Of a DNA stretch of 64,000 bases, positions 38,755 to 48,086 are shown in pieces (positions within the stretch are counted from its first letter, which is position 1; every line of letters begins with the position of its first letter). This DNA is from Arthrobacter pascens. GTDB lineage: Bacteria; Actinomycetota; Actinomycetes; Actinomycetales; Micrococcaceae. The stretch is from NCBI RefSeq assembly GCF_030816475.1, contig NZ_JAUSXF010000001.1:2480001-2544000 (forward strand), given 5' to 3'. The notes under the pieces were generated by a model. The model was not told where the DNA came from. It made no database searches and was given only the letters and a program-made list of their open reading frames with translations. A program made the translations under genes and the position numbers.

Positions 38755-40355
38755 CGGTTCCCTGTCGCGGCGTCGGGAAGCGACCCCGCGTCTGGGAGCG
38801 AATCGGCGTCGGGAAGCGAGTCGGCGGAAATGTTGTGCAGCGAGCCTGCCGTGTGGACGGCCCGGAGCGGAGCGGCCGCTTTGTTCACGGTTTCCAGGGC
38901 CTCCGTGGGGTTGACTGAGTCAGCCACGATGCCGCCGCCGGCCTGCACATATGCGCGTCCTTCCCGAAGCAGTGCGGAACGGATGGCGATGGCCATATCC
39001 ATGTCGCCCGCAAAGTCCAGGTAGCCCACGACGCCGCCGTAGACGCCCCGCCGGTGGGGCTCGAGCTCATCCAGCAGGCGCAGGGCCCGGGGCTTCGGGG
39101 CGCCTGAAAGGGTTCCGGCGGGGAACGTGGCTTTCAGGACGTCGTAGGCGTTGGCCTTCGGTGACAGCCTGCCCACCACGGTGGACACGAGGTGCATGAT
39201 GTGGCTGAACCGCTCCACCTCCATAAACTGCGTGACGTCTACGGTTCCCGCCACGCAGACCTTGGACAGGTCGTTGCGGGAAAGATCCACCAGCATCAGG
39301 TGCTCTGCGCGTTCCTTCTGGTCAGCCAGGAGTTCCTCGGCCAGGGCCTTGTCCCCTTCGACGGTTTTGCCGCGGGGCCGTGAGCCGGCGATGGGGTGTG
39401 TGATGACCTCTTCGCCGGTCACGGTCACGAGCGCCTCGGGTGATGAGCCGACAATTGAGTACTCGCGGCCGTCGGCATCCTCGAGGCTGAAGATGTACAT
39501 GTAGGGGCTGGGATTGGTGTTCCGGAGGACGCGGTAAACGTCTAGGGGCGAGGCGCCGCATTCCATTTCGAAACGGCGCGAAATCACCACCTGGAACACT
39601 TCGCCGTCGACAATTGCCTCCTTGCCCCGGTCCAAGGCGGCCAGGTAGGCAGACTCGTCCCAGCGTTCCTGGACGCTGGAAGCGAAATCAAGGGCGGCCG
39701 GCTCCAGCACGGAAACGGGCTGCGCAATCGGGGTGCTGATCTGTGTGAGCAGGGACTTCACCCGCGCCACGGCGTCATGCCAGGCGTCGTCCACCCGGTC
39801 TGGGCTGTCATCAAAGTTGATCGCGTTGGCGATGAGCAGCACGGTGCCGTCAACGTTGTCGTGCACAGCCATGTCGGTGACCAGGTTGAGGGCCATTTCC
39901 GGAAGCTGGAGGTCATCCTCGGGCGGGCTGGTCAGCCGTTCCCAGTGCCGGACGGTTTCCCAGCCCAGGAAGCCCACCAGTCCCGAGGTAAACGGCGGGA
40001 GCCCGTCAAACCTGTCGGTTCGCAGTGCCTCGACGGTGTCCCGGATGGCGTCGACGGGGTTGCCGTCCACGGGGACGCCCACAGGAGGCTGCCCCAACCA
40101 GTGCGCGCTGCCGTCCTTGGTGGTAAGCGTGGCACGGGATTTTGCGCCGATGAACGAATACCGTGACCACGCCCCGCCCACGGCCGCCGATTCCATCAGG
40201 AAGGTTCCCGGCTGCCCCTGCGCCAGCTTCCGGTAGAGACCTATGGGCGTCTCGGCGTCCGCCAGCACTTTAAGCCGGACGGGGATGACACGGCTGCTGC
40301 CGGCGAGTTCGCGGAACTCCTCGAGGCCCGGGCTGATGATTCCAAGGTCCTGCAT
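38751..40355 (-). CDS. trpE: Anthranilate synthase component I
   Basis: 534 residues. TFLMESAAVGGAWSRYSFIG holds the tryptophan-binding (LLES-like) motif, so feedback inhibition is expected. PSPYMYIF, THPIAGSRPRGKT and KATFPAGTLSGAPKPRAL build the chorismate site. It converts chorismate and ammonia (from TrpG, not in the window) to anthranilate. The last 25 residues hold three copies of a six-residue unit (DSLPDA, DSLPDA, GSLPDA; 38769-38822), outside the catalytic fold. Only 91 bp separate it from hisI, with no Trp-rich leader peptide. Confidence 0.96.
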   Translation of the reverse strand: MQDLGIISPGLEEFRELAGSSRVIPVRLKVLADAETPIGLYRKLAQGQPGTFLMESAAVGGAWSRYSFIGAKSRATLTTKDGSAHWLGQPPVGVPVDGNPVDAIRDTVEALRTDRFDGLPPFTSGLVGFLGWETVRHWERLTSPPEDDLQLPEMALNLVTDMAVHDNVDGTVLLIANAINFDDSPDRVDDAWHDAVARVKSLLTQISTPIAQPVSVLEPAALDFASSVQERWDESAYLAALDRGKEAIVDGEVFQVVISRRFEMECGASPLDVYRVLRNTNPSPYMYIFSLEDADGREYSIVGSSPEALVTVTGEEVITHPIAGSRPRGKTVEGDKALAEELLADQKERAEHLMLVDLSRNDLSKVCVAGTVDVTQFMEVERFSHIMHLVSTVVGRLSPKANAYDVLKATFPAGTLSGAPKPRALRLLDELEPHRRGVYGGVVGYLDFAGDMDMAIAIRSALLREGRAYVQAGGGIVADSVNPTEALETVNKAAAPLRAVHTAGSLHNISADSLPDADSLPDAGSLPDAATGNR

Positions 40356-40446
40356 GGCTATGCTTTTCCGCCTGTTCTTGTGCGGCGCCGGTCTGGGGGC
40401 GCCGGTATTGGTGCTGCCTGAAAGTGTGGAGGCCTGCCCGCCAGGC

Positions 40447-40920
40447 TCAGAGGGCCTGGCCGGCGGTGCCGGTGTTTGCTGTGCTGACCTGCAGTTCCCT
40501 GCCGTCGAAGCAGGTGCGGGTGCCGGTGTGGCAGGCTGCGCCTACCTGGTCTACGCGGATAAGGAGGGCATCGCCGTCGCAGTCCATGGCCACTGACTTG
40601 ACCCATTGGACGTGCCCGGAGGTGTCCCCCTTGCGCCAGTACTCCTGCCGGGACCGCGAGTAGAACGTGACGCGCCCGGTGGTCATGGTGCGGTTTAGGG
40701 CTTCGTCATCCATCCAGCCGAGCATCAGCACTTCGTTCGTATCGAATTGCTGGACCACGGCGGCCACCAGTCCGGCGCTGTCACGCTTCAGTGCGGCTGC
40801 GACACTCGCGGGCAGCGGGCTGGCGAGCGGGCTTGCGGAGCGCGCTTCGGCCGGCAGGCCGCCAGGGCCTGCGGGCAGGGCGGAAGCGGGTGCGGGGGCG
40901 GGGGCGGGCTGCTCAGACAT
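40447..40920 (-). CDS. hisI: Phosphoribosyl-AMP cyclohydrolase
   Basis: 157 residues from ATG 40920. [38 protein letters not shown], the metal site MDCDGDALL and the C-terminal [10 protein letters not shown] are the complete HisI pattern. It opens the purine ring of phosphoribosyl-AMP in histidine synthesis. The 40-residue N-terminal stretch is Pro/Ala-rich and looks disordered. Confidence 0.95.
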   Translation of the reverse strand: MSEQPAPAPAPASALPAGPGGLPAEARSASPLASPLPASVAAALKRDSAGLVAAVVQQFDTNEVLMLGWMDDEALNRTMTTGRVTFYSRSRQEYWRKGDTSGHVQWVKSVAMDCDGDALLIRVDQVGAACHTGTRTCFDGRELQVSTANTGTAGQAL

Positions 40921-41032
40921 CAGACCAAGTCTAGTGCCTCCGAAGGGGCCGGTAAGGAGTGTGAACAAGCGCACGGTTTCGGTGGCGGTTCTGCTGCCCA
41001 ACTCCGGCGGTGTCGTGCTACTTTCACAAGTG

Positions 41033-41677
41033 ATGCATTTCGTCGAACCGTCCCGAGAAGTCCTGGCCGAAACCCTGCTGGCGGCCGGTCCTGATGCCCC
41101 CACGCTCTGCCGCGGCTGGCGCACCAGGGACCTTGCCGCGCACCTTTACCTGCGTGAACGCAAGGCGGCGGTGGGGCTTGGCCTCATCATCAAGAGCCTT
41201 GCCAAGGCCTCGGACAAGGCGACTGCCAAACTCGCCGCGAAACTGAAAACGGCTGATGACTACGCCAGGCTGGTCAATACTTTCCGCGCCGGCCCGCCTG
41301 CCCTGTCGCCCATGAACATCAAAGCCCTGGACGAGAGCTCCAACCTGACCGAATACTTCGTCCACACGGAGGACGTCCGGAGGGCTGTTGACCGCTGGGC
41401 GCCGCGCGCGCTGGACGAGGCCTACTCGGAAGCCCTCTGGGACGAGCTGATCAAGCGTGCGGCCATCCTCTACCGCGGAGTGGACCTGGGCATCGTGCTG
41501 GTGCGTCCTTCGGGGCCCCGGCACGTGGCGAAGCGCGCCCCTGTATCCGTGGCGATTGTCGGCGAGCCGGGCGAACTGCTGATGCACGCCCACGGACGGA
41601 CCCGCCATGCGTTGGTCACCTTCGAAGGCCAGCCCGACGCCGTCGCGCTTCTCCAGTCAGCAGAAGTCGGCCTCTAA
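41033..41677 (+). CDS. TIGR03085-family protein (DinB/maleylpyruvate isomerase-like)
   Basis: 214 residues. It starts [20 protein letters not shown] and has [20 protein letters not shown], the first helix pair of the actinobacterial DinB-like group, with a metal-binding His; [11 protein letters not shown] gives another His. These proteins are thought to be mycothiol- or small-thiol-dependent enzymes, with function not shown for this member. ATG 41033 is the start with family similarity; TACTTT at 41019-41024 would make the mRNA nearly leaderless. It is divergent from hisI. Confidence 0.85.
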   Translation: MHFVEPSREVLAETLLAAGPDAPTLCRGWRTRDLAAHLYLRERKAAVGLGLIIKSLAKASDKATAKLAAKLKTADDYARLVNTFRAGPPALSPMNIKALDESSNLTEYFVHTEDVRRAVDRWAPRALDEAYSEALWDELIKRAAILYRGVDLGIVLVRPSGPRHVAKRAPVSVAIVGEPGELLMHAHGRTRHALVTFEGQPDAVALLQSAEVGL

Positions 41678-41680
41678 CAC

Positions 41681-41747
41681 AGCAACGCGGGGTCACTTTA
41701 GGCCCATAATCCCTCTGGGGATGGGCCTTAAGTGACCCCGCGTTGCT
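41681..41747. terminator. Long bidirectional terminator between TIGR03085 gene and hisF
   Basis: AGCAACGCGGGGTCACTT (41681-41698) pairs with AAGTGACCCCGCGTTGCT (41730-41747), and an inner stem AGGCCCAT/ATGGGCCT extends it. The end touches the hisF stop codon. Confidence 0.85.
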
Positions 41748-42524
41748 TCAGCGGACTTCGAAACCTGCGTCCCGGATGGCCCGCTTAACCTGGGACATCA
41801 TGTCATCAGGGCCCCAGTGGAAGATGGACGCCGCGAGCACGGCGTCAGCTCCGGCGGCAACGGCCGGCGGGAAGTGGGCCGGCTCCCCTGCTCCGCCGGA
41901 CGCGATGATCGGGACTTTCACGGCGGCCCTGACCAGCCGGATCAGCTCCAGGTCAAAGCCGTCCTTCGTGCCGTCGGCGTCGATGGAATTCAGGAGGATC
42001 TCACCCACGCCGCGGTCTGCGGCTTCCCTGGCCCACTCGATGGCGTCTATCCCCGTGCCGGTCCGCCCGCCGTGGGTGGTGACTTCAAAGCCCGACGGCG
42101 TGGGTTCGGATCCGGGGCGGGTGCGGCGTGCATCTACGGACAGGACCAGCACCTGCGAGCCGAAGTGCCGGGTGATCTCGTCGATGACATCCGGGCGCGC
42201 TACGGCAGCCGTGTTGATGGAGGCCTTGTCCGCTCCGAAGCGCAGAAGCTTGTCCACCTCTGCCACGCCGCGGACGCCGCCGCCCACCGTCAGGGGGATG
42301 AAGACTTCCTCGGCCGTCCGGCGGACGACGTCGAAGGTGGTTTCGCGGTTGCCGGAGGACGCCGTGACGTCAAGGAAGGTCAGTTCGTCGGCGCCGGCGT
42401 TGTCGTAGCGGTGTGCCAGTTCCACGGGATCCCCGGCGTCCCGCAGTCCCTCGAAATTGACACCCTTCACGACCCGGCCCGCGTCGACGTCGAGGCACGG
42501 AATGACACGTACAGCTACAGCCAT
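41748..42524 (-). CDS. hisF: Imidazole glycerol phosphate synthase, cyclase subunit
   Basis: 258 residues, a half-barrel repeat protein. [20 protein letters not shown] contains the catalytic Asp11-equivalent, [20 protein letters not shown] the second Asp, and both phosphate sites (GGGV and ASGGAGE) are present. It joins the HisH ammonia with PRFAR; hisH is not in the window. Normal length. Confidence 0.97.
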   Translation of the reverse strand: MAVAVRVIPCLDVDAGRVVKGVNFEGLRDAGDPVELAHRYDNAGADELTFLDVTASSGNRETTFDVVRRTAEEVFIPLTVGGGVRGVAEVDKLLRFGADKASINTAAVARPDVIDEITRHFGSQVLVLSVDARRTRPGSEPTPSGFEVTTHGGRTGTGIDAIEWAREAADRGVGEILLNSIDADGTKDGFDLELIRLVRAAVKVPIIASGGAGEPAHFPPAVAAGADAVLAASIFHWGPDDMMSQVKRAIRDAGFEVR

Positions 42525-42574
42525 GGGTACTCCTGAATTCTGTGTGGAAACGGCGGCGCGAGCTGAACGTCTGC

Positions 42575-43435
42575 TCAGATGCGGCAGGCGTGGATGCTGC
42601 TGACCAGGATGGCGCGGGCGCCCAGGTCGTAAAGCTCATCCATGATCCGGTTGGTTTCCTTCTTGGGAACCATGGACCGGACGGCCACCCAATCGGAATC
42701 GCGCAACGGCGAGACGGTGGGCGATTCCAGGCCCGGGGTCAGGCCGGCGGCCTGCTCCACGAGCTCCTTGCGGATGTCATAGTCCATCAGGACATACTGG
42801 CGTGCAACCAGCACACCCTGCAGCCGGCGGATGAGCACTTCAATCTCTTTGACCGTGCCGTTCGCGGCACCGCCCTCCCCCGTGCGGCGGATCAGGACCG
42901 CCTCGGACTTCAGGATGGGGTCGCCGAAGATTTCCATGCCTGCGGCTTTGAGCGTGCTGCCGGTCTCCACCACATCGGCGATGGCGTCCGCGACGCCGAG
43001 CCGTACAGATGATTCAACGGCGCCGTCGAGGCGGACAACCTTGGCGTTGATCCCCCGCTCGGCCAGGTAGCCGCGAAGGAGGCCGTCATAGCTGGTGGCC
43101 AGCCGTTTGCCTTCAAGTTCCTCCACCTTGGCAAAGTCGCCTACCGGTCCGGCGAAGCGGAACGTTGACGCGGCGAACCCGAGCGGAAGCAGTTCTTCCG
43201 CTTCCACCTCGGCGTCCAGCAGCAGGTCACGGCCGGTGATGCCGACGTCGAGCGTTCCCTGCCCGACGTAGACGGCGATGTCGCGCGGACGGAGGAAGAA
43301 GAACTCAATATCGTTGTCCGGGTCCACCATGACCAGCTCGCGGGTGTCGCGGCGCTGGCGGTAGCCGGCTTCGGACAGCATTTCGGAGGCGGCTTCGGAC
43401 AGGGAGCCCTTGTTGGGTACGGCTACTCGGAGCAT
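42575..43435 (-). CDS. hisG: ATP phosphoribosyltransferase (long form)
   Basis: 286 residues from ATG 43435 ([20 protein letters not shown]). [33 protein letters not shown] and [20 protein letters not shown] build the active site; the 75-residue C-terminal ACT-like domain ([19 protein letters not shown]) marks the long, histidine-feedback-inhibited form. First step of histidine synthesis. It follows hisE by 94 bp. Confidence 0.97.
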   Translation of the reverse strand: MLRVAVPNKGSLSEAASEMLSEAGYRQRRDTRELVMVDPDNDIEFFFLRPRDIAVYVGQGTLDVGITGRDLLLDAEVEAEELLPLGFAASTFRFAGPVGDFAKVEELEGKRLATSYDGLLRGYLAERGINAKVVRLDGAVESSVRLGVADAIADVVETGSTLKAAGMEIFGDPILKSEAVLIRRTGEGGAANGTVKEIEVLIRRLQGVLVARQYVLMDYDIRKELVEQAAGLTPGLESPTVSPLRDSDWVAVRSMVPKKETNRIMDELYDLGARAILVSSIHACRI

Positions 43436-43529
43436 GAGGGTCTTTCTTGGTTGGGAGGTCTTTTGATCAGGCAAACGGGCCACACGGGGCACCGGCAGAG
43501 TTGTCTGTCCGCCCGGGGTGCCGCAGTGG

Positions 43530-43793
43530 CTACAGATGCTTGTAGACGTCTTCCAGGGTCAGCCCTTTGGCGAGCATCAGGACCTGCAGGTGGTAGAGCA
43601 ACTGGGAGATCTCCTCGGCCGCGGCCTCGTCCGATTCATACTCGGCGGCCATCCATACTTCGGCTGCTTCCTCCACGACTTTCTTGCCGATGCCGTGGAC
43701 TCCGGACTCCAATTCAGCGACGGTGCGGGAGCCTGCCGGACGGGTGGCTGCCTTCTCACTCAGCTCAGCGAACAGCGTCTCGAAATTCTTCAC
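43530..43793 (-). CDS. hisE: Phosphoribosyl-ATP diphosphatase
   Basis: 87 residues from GTG 43793, which has GGAGG directly upstream. [20 protein letters not shown] and [20 protein letters not shown] are the MazG-like metal-binding helices. It removes pyrophosphate from phosphoribosyl-ATP. No ATG fits the family's N-terminus ([15 protein letters not shown]). It is the first gene of hisE-hisG-hisF. Confidence 0.94.
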   Translation of the reverse strand: MKNFETLFAELSEKAATRPAGSRTVAELESGVHGIGKKVVEEAAEVWMAAEYESDEAAAEEISQLLYHLQVLMLAKGLTLEDVYKHL

Positions 43794-43849
43794 GCCCTCC
43801 AGCCTACTTGCTGCGGGCCCGGGGGCGCCTGTTCGCCCGTTTCCATGAC

Positions 43850-43881
43850 GGGCGCGGTGTGAGGCAACACACACCGCGCCC
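43850..43881 (-). terminator. Hairpin after ribH
   Basis: GGGCGCGGTGTG (43850-43861) pairs with CACACCGCGCCC (43870-43881), 12 perfect base pairs with an 8-nt loop, 18 bp after the ribH stop. There is no T-tract, so termination strength is uncertain. Confidence 0.6.
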
Positions 43882-43898
43882 CGGCAGCTTGCCGCAAC

Positions 43899-44387
43899 CT
43901 ACCTGCCGTACTGCTTCAGCACCACGGCGGTGGCGAGTGCGGCCGTGACAGCCTCGTGGCCCTTGTCTTCGCTGGACCCCGGCAGACCGGCCCGGTCCAG
44001 GCCCTGCTGTTCGGTATCGCACGTGAGGACTCCGAAGCCAACCGGGACCCCGGTGGAGACGCTGACGTCGGTCAGGCCCGACGTCGCTGCCTGGCAGACG
44101 TACTCGAAGTGCGGCGTTCCGCCGCGGATGACGACGCCGAGGGCCACTACCGCGTCAAAGTGCGGCGCAAGCCGCGCGGCGGCGACAGGAAGCTCGAAGC
44201 TTCCGGGCACCCGAAGGACTGTGGGTTCGCTGATTCCGGCATCCTTCGCGGCGCGCAGGGCGCCGTCCAGGAGGCCGTCCATGATCTGGGTGTGCCAGCT
44301 GGCGGCAACAATGGCCAGCCTGAGCTGCGACGTTTCAGCCGGGTTGAGGGTGGTGAGGTCGATATCTGGTGCGCCGTGTCCGCTCAT
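43899..44387 (-). CDS. ribH: 6,7-dimethyl-8-ribityllumazine synthase
   Basis: 162 residues. [46 protein letters not shown] and [18 protein letters not shown] are the lumazine synthase motifs, with the catalytic His in the RGGTPHFEY segment. It condenses the ribA product (after reduction) with the ribB product. Last gene of the riboflavin operon. Confidence 0.97.
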   Translation of the reverse strand: MSGHGAPDIDLTTLNPAETSQLRLAIVAASWHTQIMDGLLDGALRAAKDAGISEPTVLRVPGSFELPVAAARLAPHFDAVVALGVVIRGGTPHFEYVCQAATSGLTDVSVSTGVPVGFGVLTCDTEQQGLDRAGLPGSSEDKGHEAVTAALATAVVLKQYGR

Positions 44388-44405
44388 GCGTAAATCGTGA
44401 TCCGT

Positions 44406-45218
44406 TCAGTCTTGTTCGTGGTCGAAATTGTCGGCAGCGGCACCGGCCACTGTGACGATGTGGGTGTCCAGCGTCAGCCGGTGCTCCATGCGGTCCTTCT
44501 TGGTCTGCAGGTAGCGGATGTTCTGGTCGCGGGAGGGCACCTCGGTGGGAACCATCTCCACAACCTTCACGCCGGCCTTGGCCAGCCTGTTCTGCTTGTC
44601 GGGGTTGTTGCTCAGCAGCCGCACCTCATGCAGCCCCATCTCGGCGAGGATCTGGGCGGCAGCCTTGTAGCAGCGGGCATCTACCGGGAGTCCCAACTGC
44701 TCGTTCGCTTCAACGGTGTCGAAGCCTGCCTCCTGGAGGGCGTATGCCTTGATCTTGTTGGCCAGCCCGATCCCCCGGCCCTCCTGCCCGCGCAGGTACA
44801 GCAGGGTTCCCCCGTACTCTTCGATCATCTCCAGGGCGAAGGCCAGCTGTTCGCCGCAGTCGCAGCGGTACGAACCGAAGACATCGCCGGTGAGGCATTC
44901 GGAGTGCAACCGGACCAGCGGGGCCTTTCCGTCCCTGGGCGGGTTGGGTGAACTCACGGCGAGGTGCTCGGCGCCGGTCTCCAGATCGGTCCAGGCCTGC
45001 GCCACGAAGTCACCGAATGCTGTGGGCAGCTGCACAATGGGACCGCCGCTGACGGGATGCGGGACCTTGCCGTTGGCCGACTGCCCGGGCCGGTGGCCGT
45101 TGCCGGAATGCCCATGGTCCTGGCCGTTGCCGGAATGTCCGGGCCGATGGCCGTTGCCGGACTGCCGGTGGTCATGGCCGTTCTGGTGACTGTCGCCGGG
45201 TCCTCCGGTTGCCGTCAT
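44406..45218 (-). CDS. ribA: GTP cyclohydrolase II with His/Gly/Asn-rich N-terminal extension
   Basis: 270 residues. C108, C119 and C121 ([20 protein letters not shown]) bind zinc; [10 protein letters not shown] is the GTP/catalytic loop. The first 50 residues are an unusual repeat of NGH, RPG and SGN units with 9 histidines ([20 protein letters not shown]), absent from standard RibA. It may store or deliver metal, or be a neutral linker. The gene is separate from ribB, unlike the fused ribBA of many actinobacteria. ATG 45218 overlaps the ribB stop by four bases. Confidence 0.94.
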   Translation of the reverse strand: MTATGGPGDSHQNGHDHRQSGNGHRPGHSGNGQDHGHSGNGHRPGQSANGKVPHPVSGGPIVQLPTAFGDFVAQAWTDLETGAEHLAVSSPNPPRDGKAPLVRLHSECLTGDVFGSYRCDCGEQLAFALEMIEEYGGTLLYLRGQEGRGIGLANKIKAYALQEAGFDTVEANEQLGLPVDARCYKAAAQILAEMGLHEVRLLSNNPDKQNRLAKAGVKVVEMVPTEVPSRDQNIRYLQTKKDRMEHRLTLDTHIVTVAGAAADNFDHEQD

Positions 45219-45946
45219 CGTTTCTCCTCTTCTCCGCCCGGGCGTAGTGCCTGGGTTCCACTCTCCGCGGTAGCCGCAGGCCCTGCTTCAAGGTAGGCCA
45301 CCAGATCTTCGATCGAGATCAGTGGGCACCCGTGTTCGGCAGCAAAAGTCCGCAGCCCGTCCAGGCGCATCATTTCACCGTCGTCGTACACAACCTCCGC
45401 GATCACGCCCACGGGCTCAAGGCCGGCGAGCCGGCAGAGGTCCACTGCGGCCTCGGTATGGCCGGGGCGTTCCCGCACTCCCCCCTTAACGGCCCGCAGC
45501 GGGAAAATATGCCCGGGCCGGGTTACGGACGCCGGCCCGGCCCCGGGATCTGCAAGGACGCGGGCGGTCAGCGCCCGGTCCGTGGCTGAGATGCCGGTGC
45601 TCACGCCGACGGCGGCGTCGCAGGAAACGGTATAGGCGGTGCCCTTGGCGTCCTGGTTGACGGCCACCATGGGGGGCAGCGCCAGGGCGTCCGCACGGTC
45701 AGCGGACAGCGGGACGCAGATGACGCCGGAGCTGTATCGGATGGTCCAACCCATCAGGGCCGGAGTGGCGTGCTGCGCCGCGAAGATGATGTCGCCTTCG
45801 TTTTCGCGGTCCTCGTTGTCCACCACCAGCACCGGCCTTCCCTGCGCCATGGCTCGTACCGCCTCCTCGACGGGATCAAGCCGCAGCACAGGATCAAGCT
45901 TCAACTCGGCCCCGGGGGCCGGTTCGAGCCTGGTTACGCCGCTCAT
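45215..45946 (-). CDS. ribB: 3,4-dihydroxy-2-butanone 4-phosphate synthase
   Basis: 243 residues from ATG 45946. [20 protein letters not shown] is the metal-binding motif, and [10 protein letters not shown] with [19 protein letters not shown] forms the substrate site. It makes the four-carbon unit of riboflavin from ribulose 5-phosphate; rpe lies just upstream. ATG overlaps the ribE stop by four bases. Confidence 0.96.
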   Translation of the reverse strand: MSGVTRLEPAPGAELKLDPVLRLDPVEEAVRAMAQGRPVLVVDNEDRENEGDIIFAAQHATPALMGWTIRYSSGVICVPLSADRADALALPPMVAVNQDAKGTAYTVSCDAAVGVSTGISATDRALTARVLADPGAGPASVTRPGHIFPLRAVKGGVRERPGHTEAAVDLCRLAGLEPVGVIAEVVYDDGEMMRLDGLRTFAAEHGCPLISIEDLVAYLEAGPAATAESGTQALRPGGEEEKR

Positions 45947-46602
45947 TGGATGCCTCCGGCAGCGGCGGCACCTGCATCCACGCTGCCCCGAAGGGTGCTG
46001 AACGAGAGAAGGCGCTCGGTGTATTTGGCAAGGACATCGACTTCGAGGTTGACCCGGGCGCCGGTGGATTTCGCGCCCAGGCCTGTTTCGGCCAGCGTGG
46101 TGGGAATGAGGCCCACTTCGAACCACGGCTCCGCTTCCGCGGCCGGGCTGACTGCCGTCACGGTCAGCGAGACGCCGTCGATCGCGATTGACCCTTTCTC
46201 CGCGACGTAGCGGGCCAGGTTGTTCGGCAAGCCGAAGCGGAGCCGTTCCCAGTTGCCTGAGGCCTCACGTTCCAGGAGCCGGCCCACGCCGTCGACGTGT
46301 CCCTGGACAACGTGCCCATCCAGCCGTCCGCCGGCCGGGACGCACCGCTCAAGGTTGACGGAGTCGCCGGCGGCGAGTTCGCCGATGGTGCTGCGGACCA
46401 GGGTTTCACCCATCACGTCCACGCTGAAGTCCTTACCGTCGATTTCAGTGGCAGTCAGGCACACGCCGTTCACCGCGATCGATCCGCCCAGGGCCAGGCC
46501 CTCGCTGGTGCCTGGCGCGTGCAGCCTGACGGTGGCGCTGATATCGCCATCCCGTTCAACAGACAGCACCTGTCCCTGTTCGGCAATAATTCCGGTAAAC
46601 AT
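45943..46602 (-). CDS. ribE: Riboflavin synthase alpha chain
   Basis: 219 residues in two lumazine-binding repeats. The start [16 protein letters not shown] is the family hallmark; [12 protein letters not shown] and [12 protein letters not shown] are the matching segments of the two repeats. It converts two ribityllumazines to riboflavin. Its first base is the last base of ribD (1-bp overlap at 46602). Confidence 0.96.
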   Translation of the reverse strand: MFTGIIAEQGQVLSVERDGDISATVRLHAPGTSEGLALGGSIAVNGVCLTATEIDGKDFSVDVMGETLVRSTIGELAAGDSVNLERCVPAGGRLDGHVVQGHVDGVGRLLEREASGNWERLRFGLPNNLARYVAEKGSIAIDGVSLTVTAVSPAAEAEPWFEVGLIPTTLAETGLGAKSTGARVNLEVDVLAKYTERLLSFSTLRGSVDAGAAAAGGIQ

Positions 46603-47714
46603 CAGTAGCCTCCCATGGCTGTTTCCGCGCCGGAGCGGGAAGGTTGTGGTTCCAAAGGTTGAGTTGTCTGGGGGCGCAGGTGGAGTTTCAGGTCCCGGCC
46701 CAGGGTCCTGACCGAACCGCCGTCGGACTGGTCCCACTCCCACTGCTGGGCGTCCGCCAAGGTGGTGATCCCCAGTCCGTCAAGGGCGGGGGTACCGGAA
46801 CCCAGCAGGGTGGGAGCCAGGTACACGATGAGTTCATCCACAAGCCGCGCGGCGAGGAAGGCGCTGAGGATGCGCGATCCGCCTTCCACCATGAGGTGGC
46901 GGACGCCTGCCGCGTACAGCAGCGTGAGCGCTTCGCGCGGGTCACGGGTGGGCAGATGAAGCACCCGCCCGTCCTCGCCCCGGACTGCTGCGTCCGGCGG
47001 AATGTCCCGCAGCCCCATGACTGCCCGCAGCGGCTGCCTGCCTGCCGTGGCCCCGGATGCGTCGCGGGCGGTGAGCCGCGGGTTGTCTACCAGGACTGTC
47101 TGGGTGCCCACGAGGATGGCATCGATCCGTGCCCTGAGCCCGTGGTTATCCGCGAGGGATTCCGGGCTGGAAATCCATTGGCTGGTCCCGTCGTCCGCGG
47201 CGATCCGGCTGTCCAGGGTTTGCGCTATGTGCAATGTCACGAACGGCCGTTTCGCCGCTACTGCCAGGAACCAGTCACGGTTCAGCTCCAGGGCTTCGCC
47301 GGCCGCAAGTCCGCTGCGGACCTTCACGCCGGCTTCCCGAAGGGTCGCTGCGCCGCCGGCGGCAGGGTCGTGTGGATCGTCCACGGCATAGATGACGTCT
47401 GTGATTCCGGCTGCGATGATGGCCTGCGCGCACGGTCCCGTCCGGCCGACGTGGTTGCACGGTTCGAGCGTCACGAGCATGGTGGAGCCACGCAGGTCGA
47501 GCCCTGCGGCAGCGGCTTGGGCAATCGCGTCGGCTTCCGCATGGGCGGTGCCGGCGCCGCGGTGGTAACCGGTCACCAACTGCCTGCCGCTGGGATCGAC
47601 GACGACGGCGCCCACCAGCGGGTTTGCTCCCCGCGGCCCGCGGAGGGCGGCTTCCAGGGCCGCATCCATCGCCGTGGTCTCTGCCCTGCTGAAAGCCGTT
47701 ACGACGTTGCTCAT
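46602..47714 (-). CDS. ribD: Bifunctional riboflavin deaminase-reductase
   Basis: 370 residues. The N-terminal deaminase has TAHAEADAIAQA and EPCNHVGRTGPCAQAI (zinc ligands); the C-terminal reductase has FVTLHIAQTLDSRIAADDGT and MVEGGSRILSAFL. Second and third steps of riboflavin synthesis. The ATG (47712-47714) overlaps the stop of a 27-codon leader ORF, so its translation probably depends on ribosomes reaching that ORF's end. Confidence 0.95.
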   Translation of the reverse strand: MSNVVTAFSRAETTAMDAALEAALRGPRGANPLVGAVVVDPSGRQLVTGYHRGAGTAHAEADAIAQAAAAGLDLRGSTMLVTLEPCNHVGRTGPCAQAIIAAGITDVIYAVDDPHDPAAGGAATLREAGVKVRSGLAAGEALELNRDWFLAVAAKRPFVTLHIAQTLDSRIAADDGTSQWISSPESLADNHGLRARIDAILVGTQTVLVDNPRLTARDASGATAGRQPLRAVMGLRDIPPDAAVRGEDGRVLHLPTRDPREALTLLYAAGVRHLMVEGGSRILSAFLAARLVDELIVYLAPTLLGSGTPALDGLGITTLADAQQWEWDQSDGGSVRTLGRDLKLHLRPQTTQPLEPQPSRSGAETAMGGY

Positions 47715-47794
47715 CGGGCAGCCGCCGGCCCGGTGAAGTCTGATTCCGCTTCAGCGGCAATCCTGGCATCTAAGAGCCATCGCAAAGGGTTCAT
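47711..47794 (-). CDS. 27-residue leader ORF overlapping the ribD start
   Basis: ATG 47794 begins MNPLRWLLDARIAAEAE and the TGA at 47713-47711 overlaps the ribD ATG (ATGA). AGAGG is four bases before the ATG, with GAGGGAAGG further upstream. Codons 4-7 form the 3' arm of a 10-bp stem (47774-47783). I know no homologue. It could be a translated regulatory leader of the FMN riboswitch or a small protein; it may also be an accident. Confidence 0.5.
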   Translation of the reverse strand: MNPLRWLLDARIAAEAESDFTGPAAAR

Positions 47795-47834
47795 GCCTCT
47801 GAGTCGTTCCTTCCCTCTAGAACCGCGATGGCTC
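47774..47834 (-). promoter_or_regulatory. Long-range stem between FMN riboswitch and ribD
   Basis: GAGCCATCGC (47774-47783) and GCGATGGCTC (47825-47834) are perfectly complementary around 41 nt. On the minus-strand RNA the loop holds GAGGGAAGG and the leader ORF start. This fits an expression platform that hides or exposes a ribosome-binding site. No U-tract terminator is seen. Confidence 0.55.
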
Positions 47835-47896
47835 CGGGGGTATACGACAGCAGAAGGCCGCGGCATCATAGGACGCCGCAGATACAGCTGTACGTG

Positions 47897-48040
47897 CTTC
47901 TCTCATCCAGACTTTAACTGTCGGTACCGGAATTTCACCGGTTCAACCGTCCGCCGGGTCCTTCTTCCTTGTGGAGAAAGGCACCGGCTCGCGGGTCGCG
48001 GACTGTCACCGCCGGTTCGGACTTACACCGACCCCGGAGC
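47897..48040 (-). promoter_or_regulatory. FMN riboswitch (RFN element)
   Basis: Read on the minus strand it starts CCGGGGTCGGTGTAAGTCCG and continues through CGGCGGTGACAGTCCGCGAC, GAACCGGTGAAATTCCGGTA and CCGACAGTTAAAGTCTGGAT to GAGAGAAG. These are the conserved helices and loops of the RFN element. It lies 183 bp before ribD. FMN binding should lower expression of ribD-ribE-ribB-ribA-ribH. Confidence 0.95.
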
Positions 48041-48086
48041 ACGTATTGTGTGTTGCTATTCTGCCACAACCCCGGGGTGCCCCTTT

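Noticed and set aside
40356..40446. Trp attenuator before trpE
   Set aside because: No short ORF with tandem Trp codons and no terminator/antiterminator pair found in the 91 bp between hisI and trpE.
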